From assembly GCF_000485595.1 (NCBI RefSeq), contig NW_014577143.1, forward strand, positions 346,962 through 376,170: a stretch of 29,209 nucleotides of DNA, given 5' to 3'. This document shows positions 21,401 to 29,209 of the stretch, one piece after another (the first letter of the stretch is position 1; the number at the start of each line of letters is the position of its first letter). The translations under genes were made by a program, and so were the position numbers. Origin of the DNA: Priapulus caudatus. Its lineage: Eukaryota > Priapulida > Priapulimorpha > Priapulimorphida > Priapulidae. The notes under the pieces are model-generated. The model worked only from the letters and a program-made list of their open reading frames with translations, searched no databases and was not told where the DNA came from.

Positions 21401-24400
21401 CCGAAGCGCTTCATCTCTTGGACCGAAATACATCTCCGACCGCCGCACAAGACGTGCTCCGAACCGACAACCTGCGTCGGACCTCAGGAGGCAAGCCGAC
21501 ACTTTCGCACCATCCACCGACAAGCATCCACCGAGTCCACGTCGGCGACGCAGCAGCAGCGCCGGGGAGAGAGCGTCCGGCAGACAGGCAAGGCGCGTCC
21601 GGCAGCGGCTTCCCCGAGCAGCCACGAGAGGGACTTTCCCGCGGCGGTGCGGGGAGACGAGAGGGAGCGAGACGGAGAGACGAAGAGGAGACGAGAGGGA
21701 AGCCACGAGAGGGACCGTCTCGTGACGCGGGGAAACGGCATCGTCGCGAAGCGCCCGGATAAACGCGGCAGCAACGACGAGCAGCCATCGGGGGCGGCGC
21801 GAACGCCCGAGCAGCGAGCGAGACCACTCGACCTGCTCAAGCGCACCATCTTCAACGCGGCGGTGTCGGCGGCCGGCAGCCCCGCGACGGCGACATGCTC
21901 GTTCGTGAGTTTCGGCGACATCGACATCGGTTGTGCGCACGACTTCAGCCGCGACCTCGTGTCGACGGGCGAAGACGGCGCGACAACGCGGGACGGCGCG
22001 TCGCGACGCTATGCACCGAGCGAGTTCGAGAGCCCTGCGATCGAGCCCCGCGTTCGCTCGATCCTTAAGAACGGCGGGTCGACGAGGGCGGGGTCGCCAC
22101 GCGACGGAACGTGCGCAGCAGACAGCTCGTTCGAGTACAGGCGCGGCAGCGCGTGCGAGGTTTCGCCGAAGCCAGATCCGGCTTTGGATCTGGATCGAGC
22201 GGCTCAGCTTTCTCGGATCGAGGCGGCTTCAGATGGCTGTGCAGCCCCGCCTGTCGCCGCAGTAGCGGTGCGGCCGAGCGCGAATATCGCTGACAGAGAA
22301 GAAGGAACCACACGTGCATCGACGGAGGCGTGCGGCTCTGGATTCCCGGCGACGATTGTTCCCGAGGCGGCTGCTAAAGACGAGCGGGGAGAAGCTGAGC
22401 GGTCGGTCACGGCCTGTCAGACTCCGTCTCGCGAAGCAGAGCAAAGCAGGCGAGATAGCACCGAGGTCTACCATACTGCGAACACGCACGATATATCTTC
22501 GCAGGGAGAGACGGCGATGTCGAATAGTTCTGGCAGCGAGAGTTCTCGTCCGGTCGCATCGCGGAAAGACGATGAAAGCAACTGCGCACAGAGACGAGAG
22601 GAGAACAGTTACTCGAAAAGCAACAGCAATGGTACGAGCGATTCTGCGCCGTTGAGTTCTGGTGGTTTGCTGTCGGACCCGGTGAACAGTAACGATGCTG
22701 CCACCACCACTGCCTCTAGTGAAAACATTTGCTTTGAGGTTCGCGATGAAATGGACGGAAGCGAAATGGACGAGCCCTTTCCTCCACCGTTAGAAGCAGC
22801 TTACCACATCACGGATATTTCTCCCATGAGTGAACAGGAGACAGCACTGGTCGAGAGTTTTGGGTTAACGGTCGACGACCCAATCGGAAAACAATGTCAA
22901 ATAGTGACCGGTCAAAAATTTTTGACACCGGGAATAAAAAAACACGATATTGCAGTTGAAGTAGAAGCAACCAAGGAAATGAGTGATGGTAAAGTGGTTA
23001 ATCATCAGGAGGTATGTACTGAGCCCAGGGCTGTCAGCACTGTAAGTAGTGGCACAGCCATTCAACACTGTGAAGACAGGAGACAAGAAACAAGTCCGGT
23101 GCAGAAGCAGGTGCCTTTCAAGGAAAGCGAAGAAACAGAAATTGCCGTAAACGATCAGGACGTCAACCCGCAAACTCTTGAGCACTTGACGGTAGACCTT
23201 TACGATAAATGTGAACGACTACAGGAAGAACATACTGAACACAATGAACATACCACACATAAAGACGTGCCATCATTAGACACTGTTCCCACACCAGACA
23301 TGCAATGTAGGGAAAATACCAAAGATATGGAAGATGTAGTGCAAGCATCAAACAAAAGCGCGACAAATGACGAAGAAGTATGCAGTGATTCCTGCAGAGA
23401 TATGGCAGATGCTACTCATGATACATTCCGAGGCTCTATCACATGCAAAAGTAAAGGTTATGAAACTCTAATGGAAGATGAGCTGGAAGCTCTTTCTGAT
23501 GAGGTAGAGGAGGAGGAAGAGGAGGAGGAGGAGGGAGAGGAGGAGGAGGAGGAGGAGGAAGACGAGTGTATTGAAGAGGATGCAGAAGGTAAGAACAAGT
23601 CTGACTATGACACAGATGATGACCATGACAAGAGAAATGCACCTATGCCTGGTCGCAATCACGAAAATCCTGACGGCATTGATAAATCTTTCCCCGATGG
23701 TAAAACCGATGAGAATAACGATCAGTATTCTGACACTGGCAGCAAGCAACGTGAAAATAACCATGCAGATTCCACTGAATCCCCAATGATTGAGACCATC
23801 CAAACCGTACAGCCCGTGCAAGATGATTTGAATGAAGAAAAACATTCAGAGCGGCATGGATCACCTGAACTAAAGATCAAAGATGTAACGACTAGTGAGT
23901 GTGAAGACTTTGGTGTCGGTACGCTGGAGGTGCCACCTGCTGGACGTTTGAGTGGTCTCGCCGAACCAGAAGCTCTCTTGAACGATCGCAGCGAAGTCGA
24001 TAACGAGACGGTGTTTCTGACATTCGATGCCGAAATGTCTGTTGCGTCAAGCGATTGTCGTCACGCATCGAATGATGATGATGGTGCGGTTGTCCAGCTA
24101 GACACAGTATTGTCAACGACCGCACACCGCCGCTCAACTTCCCCAACTAGCTTGAGCGCTGATGGTAATAATGTCTTTGTGTCTGCGGTTGACCTCGTCG
24201 CCGTCAGTCTAAGCGAGAACGAGTCGTGCAAGAATGCAAGTGCGGGGGAAGTCGGCGACGAGAATAAGTTGAACGAGAGTTTTTTGGCAGGAGGGGATGG
24301 CTGCCTGGTTAATGAAAGGTCGTTCGTCGAAGACGGGAGGACGGATTTCGGCATCGATGCGGTGGATACTGGCAGTCTGGGCGTGGATTCAGTCGGAAAG

Positions 24401-27400
24401 ATGGAACACGCATGCGATTGCGAAGAGTTTCAGGTGCTCAAGAAAACGAGAGATCTGCTGGTGGAAAAACTGAGAAATGTCACTGTAGACTTAGCTGATA
24501 AAGAGGACAGGATTGTTTGTCTGGAGAGAGAGCTCATACTTAGACGCGAAAATATCGGTGAAGCAGAGAAGGTCACAAACGACGCTGGATATGAAATCGG
24601 AAAGGATCTCCCGCGTAACATGATGAAGGAAAAAATCCCGCTAGGAGCGTTAATTACCGAATGGCAGCAGGAGGAATTTCTGTGTGTCAAATCGGAGAAC
24701 GATGATCTTCACATTCAGGTCGAGTCTCTCCCAGAGGCGAACAAATGCATGTTGCAGAGGCACGAAGCCAGCATGTCTGACCTACGTTCATTCAGCTCAA
24801 AACTCCATCATCATCTTCGACGAGGTGAATTCGGGGCTTCGTCGACGCAAACCCGAGCGGAATTGCCGGAAGTCGCAGCTGCGGGGAGATCACAGAAGAA
24901 GGAAGGTCTCTCGGTATTGCGCGTCGACGAGCCTGAATTTGTCGTGCAGAGCTTGATGTCACAGGTGTCCGAACTCTGTGAGACGAATGCCACACTCGCC
25001 GGTGAGGTGATCAGTCTGCGTGCCGGAAACGCCTCGCTGACTGAGCAACTCACGGCAGATGAGGAAGCTGACGAGAGAGAGACTGTCGGCTTGCGCAGCG
25101 CCGCGCAGCGGCTGAACGAAGACCTGTCGATGAAAAGCTGCGAACTCGCCGAGCTGGAGCGGCAGCGAACCGCGCTGCGAACGTCCCTGGAAGAACAACG
25201 AGAGATGTTTGATGCGAGTTTGAGTGAGAACGCGCTGCTGAGGACGCGGGAGTCATGCCTCGCGAACGATATCTTGATGGCGAACGAAGAACTGCTGACG
25301 AAAACCCGCAAACTCACCGAGTTGGAACAGCAGCGAACAGCGCTGCACACGTCCCTGGAGGAACAACGAGAGATGTTCAATGCGAGTTCGAGAGAGAACG
25401 CGCTGCTGAGGACACGGGAGTCGTGTCTCGCAAACGATATATCGGTGGCGAACGAACAACTCGCGACCGCACTGAGCGATAAACTGGCAGCAGCTAGCCA
25501 GTACGACGCCTTGAGGTCCGAGCTGTCTACGGCTTACGATCAGCAAGTCGTTCACATTGGCAAGCTCGCTGACGAAAACGCATCTCTATGCCTCCAGTTG
25601 TCGCAACTGACCGAAAAGTTATCGCAAGTGGAAACGGCGCTAGAGTCGCACGAGTATCGTATATGTAGAGCCACTAAACACAAGGAAATGTCCCACGAGA
25701 TGGGAGACACAGACCCGATCAAAACCCTGCCGCTCACGGAGATGCACGTTGGTTCGGTAGAGCCATCCGCCAGAGCTTTTGTAAGGAGTGAGGAGGAAAT
25801 GGCGCGACTCACCATGAACGTCGACCAGCCGAGTACATTCTCAACAGAGATACAAGCGAGTGTGTGCGCAACGACCGATCCAACGGCCTCCGACCCGCGA
25901 CAAGACCAGGAGAGATTCGCATCGCACGCCAACGACGCGATGCATCGACAGCTACAGAGCTTGGAAGAGGAGCGCAGCGTGCTGACAGACAGAGTCGCAG
26001 AACTGGACGCATCGCAGGCACGCCTCGAGCGAGAGTTGTGCAGGGAGGCAGCCGAGAAACAAGCTCTAGCTGAACAAATAGCGCAGCTGCAGCGCGAGGA
26101 GAGAGCGATGCATGCGCGGCTCCAGGAAGCTCTGTCAGGCGGACTCGAGTCGAGCTCGCAGCTGCGCCACCTGGTGGCGGTAAACGAGGAGTTGGAGGCG
26201 AGAATTGTGTGCGCGACAGCAGAGGGCGCTGTGAGGGAAGCGAAACTGACGACGGTCGAGAATGTGGCAAATGAAGTCAGCCGCGGATGGCAGGAACGGA
26301 TCTCCGCACTAGAAGCTGAGAAGCAGGAGGAGACGGCAACGTTGAGGAGCTGGAATGACGAATGTTCCTCTCAGGTTATGCAGCTTAAGAATTCTTTTTC
26401 TGAGCAGCAGCGTCAGCATCGCGACGAAATCGAAGCAGTTACAGCGCATTGCACCGAGTTGGAGACAGAGAAGGCGAAATTCGAGAGCCACTTGTGCGCC
26501 ATCAGAGAAGAAACCTCGGTGAGGGATGAGAAGATCGGGATGCTGGAAGGCTACGTCTCAGAACTGGAAGAAGCACGCGGAGATATGAATCAGCGAGTAC
26601 TGAAGTTACGAGAGCAGAACGAATGCATTACGGCTTCCGTCGCCGACAAGGACGCCAAACTCAATACTGCGCAAGCCGAGATGAGCAAACTCCTCGAAGA
26701 AGTGCGCTGTTTACGAACAACCGCATCAGATCAAGAGAGACACGAAGAGCTTGTTGGGAAAACTCGAGAGGACCTTGGGACAGACTTCACCACCGGACTG
26801 CCAGAACAGGCAAGTTCCATGAGCGGCACAGACGAGACAGCAGAGCCTGTGGTCGACGCACGGTCGACCGCCGTCGAACACGCGCATCGAGAAAACACCT
26901 CGCCGGAATCTGTTCCGAGATGGAACCTGTTCCCGGACGCTACCGAGAATTCTCTCTTTGCTCTCTCCGTCGTGCGACAACAGGAGGGCGTCGGTGAGGC
27001 ACGGCAGACGAAGTCCAAACTTTCGATTGGCACCGGCGGCGAGAACGCCACGTCTGCAGTTGTCCCCGCATCGTCGATGGCGCCGCCGCGAGGTGTGACG
27101 GCGATTCCTCTCAGCGACGCGGAGTTGGAGCGTCCCCAATGCTCCGCCGGCGAGCTTCACGTCGTCGTGCGTCGGCTGGCGGTCGAGTTGGAGGCGGCAA
27201 CGTCACGCGTTCTCGCTCTGGAAGCGCTCGGTGCAGCGGCGCGCGAGGAGAACGTTGGGCGAGATGGCGGGTGGGAAGGGAAGCCGGTCACAGATCTTCC
27301 CACGTCACAGAGTAGAGTCGAGCCTGAGGCCGCCTCGCTCAATACGGTCGCGACACGGCGACGCCTCGAGTCGGAGGAAAGCGCCCACCTAACGCTAGCC

Positions 27401-29209
27401 GGCTCGACAACGGGGATCCTTTCTCTCACTGAGGAGGAGGAGGAGGAGGAAGAGGAGGCGATGACGCGGCTTTTCACGGGCCGGAAAGACGGGGAGGCAA
27501 CTCGTCTGCTGGCGCAGCAGCGGGAGCCGGAGCTGTCGGCGCTTGCCATGGCCTCGCTCCTGCGTGAGAGAGATGCAGAGGTCGCAACTCTCGCTCGCGT
27601 CCTGGAAGACAGCCAGCGCGAAGTGAACGCGCTGACAGAGGTGCTTCGACAAAAGAATCTCGAGCTAGCTTCGGCTCTCGCCGAACGCCAGAATTCCGAA
27701 GCCACGCGGGAGGTGGAGACGCAGCATCCTTCGCCGCGACGATCCGACGAACTCCTCCACGAACTGGAACGCGCGAAGATGTCGCTTGAGGAGAAGGAAG
27801 GGCGTGAGTCGGAGCTGAGGGAGGAAGTACAAAGCAGGGACGCATCACTGGAAAAGCTCGCGTGCGCTCTGCGTGCGAGGGAAGCCAGTTTCTTGCTCCT
27901 GAAGGGCCGGTGCCAGCGGCTGGAGAACGAAATCAAAATGAACGAGATGATCGAACAGCAGCTGAGATCCGTGATCGAGAAGAACACAGGCCAGCTCGAG
28001 TCGTTAGCGTCCTCCCTTCGTCTGAGCGAGGGGGCAGTGCTTCAGCTGACCTCCGAGTTGTTGCAGGCTAGAGCCAGTGGCACTGCGCTTACGTCGGTTC
28101 TAGAGGAGAACAATCACCAATGTGAGGCAGTAAGAGAAGAGCTACGATCCGCGAGAGTCCAGAATGCGCAGCTCAGGGACGCCGCTGCTAACCGAGAATC
28201 GATTGCGAACGAGCTGAGAGAGGAACTCGCGAATAGGGAAGCGTCTGGTGAGAGCGTGAGAGAAGAGGTGTCGCAGCAACTCGGCCACATGTTGGAGAAA
28301 CTGCACGAGAAAGAGGAGAGGGCGAACATACTACAGGACAAGCTGGCAACGGGAGAGGAAGCCACCTTCTGGCTTCAGCAGAGAGTCGAGCAGTTGACGG
28401 CCTCCTGTTCCAAACTGGAAGTCAAAATATCTGCCAGCAGCACAGATGCAGAAGCTTTACGAAATCTCCTAAATGTCAAGGATGGTGAGGTGAAATGCCT
28501 TGAGGCACAGCTGTCTGCCGCAGAACAAAAACGTGCAACTGTGACAGATCAAGAGAGTGTAATTACACAGCTTCAAGATGCCGTGGCGGAGAAGGCAGGA
28601 GAGATTATTAGTCTGGAGGGATCGATCAAGGCATTCAGGGTACATGAGACAACAAGAGACAATGAGACAAGGGAGATGACAGAGCAGCTAGTGTTCCTAC
28701 AGGGGTCGATAGAGACATACAGAGAACGTGAGACAGCTAGAGAGACTGAGATCAAGCAGCTTCAGGATGATGTGGTGGAGAAGACACAGATGATGATGAG
28801 TCTACAGTCATCGATAGAGGCATACAGGGTTCGTGAGACAATGAAAGACGACGAGACCAAAGAGATGACAGATCAGCTGACGTCGCTTCAGGAATCAATT
28901 GAGACATTAAGAGAACGTGAGACAGCTAGAGACACTGAGATGATACAGCTTCAAGATGCTGTGAAGGAAAAGACAGAAGTAGTGGAGAGTCTACAGGCAT
29001 CAATTGCGACATACAGAGAACGTGAGATAATCAGAGACAATGAGGCAAGCGAGATGACAGAGCAGCTAGAGTTCATGCAGGAATCAATTGAGACATATAG
29101 AGAACATGAGGCAACTAGAGACACTAAGACAAATGAGATGACAGTGCAGCTGGTGTTGCTTCTGGAATCAATTGAGGCATATAGAGAACGTGAGACAGCT
29201 AGAGACACT
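18471..29209 (+). CDS. Giant coiled-coil protein, partial (3' end outside the window)
   Basis: Exons: 18471-18698, 19292-19437, 19632-19759, 20301-20458, 20991-21153, then 21348 to the edge. Phases agree at every junction. The last exon is open for 7,862 bp without a stop, giving at least 2,895 codons. Residues are numbered from 18471; the first ATG is at 18492 (residue 8), but an upstream exon may supply the true start. Residues ~10-170 are coiled coil (ENKGLIEEINRLERKLIKY; then DFERHVKELERDLRHSK, ELCSRLLELAGENTRLVRDM). Residues ~175-275 are a Ser-rich linker plus a short coil. Residues ~276-1290 look disordered, Ser/Arg-rich then acidic, with a near-pure Glu run at ~995-1014. From ~1300 long heptad stretches dominate, broken by disordered linkers near 1740-1800 and 2080-2210, and tandem repeats appear. 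No motor, kinase, zinc-finger or membrane segment was seen. Architecture suits a centrosomal, Golgi or cytoskeletal scaffold, but that is inference; I do not recognise an orthologue. GC content falls sharply at 22700-23900 and after 28430. Confidence 0.85.
18888..19168 (+). mobile_element. 281-bp hAT-like MITE, copy 1, in intron
   Basis: Ends CAGTGTTTCCCCTG and (reverse-complemented) CAGCGTTTCCCCTAG are typical hAT-type termini. TTAACA is directly repeated on both flanks (18882-18887 and 19169-19174) and looks like a target-site duplication. The interior shares the block ATTCTTCCATAGAACAGTG, a duplicated GCTTAGAATGCACCAAA word and CACCATTTTTTCAAAA with copy 2. It lies in the first visible intron of the coiled-coil gene and has no coding capacity. 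Confidence 0.85.
20697..20949 (-). mobile_element. ~250-bp hAT-like MITE, copy 2, opposite orientation
   Basis: It begins CAGTGTTTCCCCTGG and ends CAGGGGAAACACG. Its interior is the reverse complement of copy 1: TTTTTTGAAAAAATGGTGCA-type sequence, two GGTGCATTATAA words and CACTGTTCTATGGAAGAAT. It lies in the fifth visible intron of the coiled-coil gene, ending about 40 bp before the acceptor. A target duplication is not clear. Confidence 0.8.
23507..23566 (+). repeat. GAG/GAA tract coding for a near-pure Glu run
   Basis: About 20 codons, almost all GAG with a single Gly, followed by Asp/Glu-rich sequence. It is in frame in the giant exon. A smaller GAG run occurs at about 27433-27460. Such tracts are length-unstable and often lie in disordered acidic regions. 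Confidence 0.85.
25145..25480 (+). repeat. Two-unit 56-residue (8-heptad) tandem coil repeat
   Basis: Units at 25145-25312 and 25313-25480 (168 bp each). Shared words: LEQ/RQRTAL, TSLEEQREMF, ENALLRTRESCLANDI, ANEQ/EL. The period is exactly eight heptads, so the duplication preserves coiled-coil register. Confidence 0.85.
28610..29209 (+). repeat. 63-residue (9-heptad) tandem coil repeat, continuing past the edge
   Basis: Units start at 28610, 28799 and 28988, exactly 189 bp apart. Each has a first half (SIxxYRxRETxRDNE, EMTEQLxxLQ) of 28 residues and a second half (SIETYRERETARDTE, QLQDDV, EK) of 35 residues, i.e. 4 plus 5 heptads. The third unit departs from the pattern: its second half repeats the 28-residue type, so the array has also rearranged by half-units. 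The array is more AT-rich than the preceding coil-coding sequence and is still open at the window end. Confidence 0.85.

Noticed and set aside
21170-21940. 256-codon minus-strand open frame
   Set aside because: Arg/Leu-rich translation of the GC-rich start of the giant exon; it runs across the 21348 acceptor and intron and has no domain.
27157-27987. 276-codon minus-strand open frame, Ser/Arg-rich
   Set aside because: It is the antisense of the Glu/Leu/Arg-rich coiled-coil exon; GAG codons read backwards give CTC and shifted frames give Ser. The + strand frame is open much longer and joins upstream exons in phase.
1-29209. CRISPR array, tRNA or rRNA genes, bacterial operons
   Set aside because: No regularly spaced short repeats with unique spacers, no cloverleaf or rRNA-like segment noticed, and all genes are intron-split.

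Overview
The window is nuclear DNA from an animal. Genes are split by GT-AG introns of about 140 bp to 1 kb. Intergenic DNA is AT-rich, with microsatellites, small terminal-inverted-repeat elements and a telomere-like CCCTAA tract. A protein of the DUF229 family (common in nematodes, arthropods and other invertebrates) and hAT-like MITE ends beginning CAGTGTTTCCCC suggest an invertebrate, possibly marine. The species cannot be named from the sequence. Positions 15511-16082 are an assembly gap.

Layout. (1) 295-9199, + strand: a class V aminotransferase-fold, PLP-dependent protein in 16 or 17 exons. The reading frame closes exactly to a 766-residue protein, or 784 if a duplicated 54-nt exon is included. 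It has a long C-terminal extension ending in a CaaX-like tetrapeptide. (2) 9200-11561: AT-rich 3' flank with candidate poly(A) signals. (3) 11562-14197, + strand: a two-exon type II membrane protein with a DUF229 alkaline-phosphatase/sulfatase-like ectodomain; its single intron holds a 187-bp MITE. (4) 14198-18470: no gene seen. This stretch holds microsatellites, the gap, dispersed repeats and a roughly 1-kb inverted-repeat element with a second element nested inside its CCCTAA tract. (5) 18471-29209, + strand: a very large coiled-coil protein. Five short exons lead into one exon of at least 7,862 bp, open without a stop to the window edge, giving at least 2,895 codons. Its introns carry two oppositely oriented copies of a hAT-like MITE, and its coil region contains tandem repeats that are exact multiples of the heptad.

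The three genes share a strand but nothing indicates a common pathway; they look like independent eukaryotic transcription units. The features most worth following are the giant coiled-coil exon with 63- and 56-residue repeats, the CaaX-like end and duplicated GC-AG-spliced exon of the PLP protein, the nested MITE in telomere-like DNA, and a hammerhead-like core in an intron that resembles the motif of Penelope-like elements. No clear new multi-gene system is evident.
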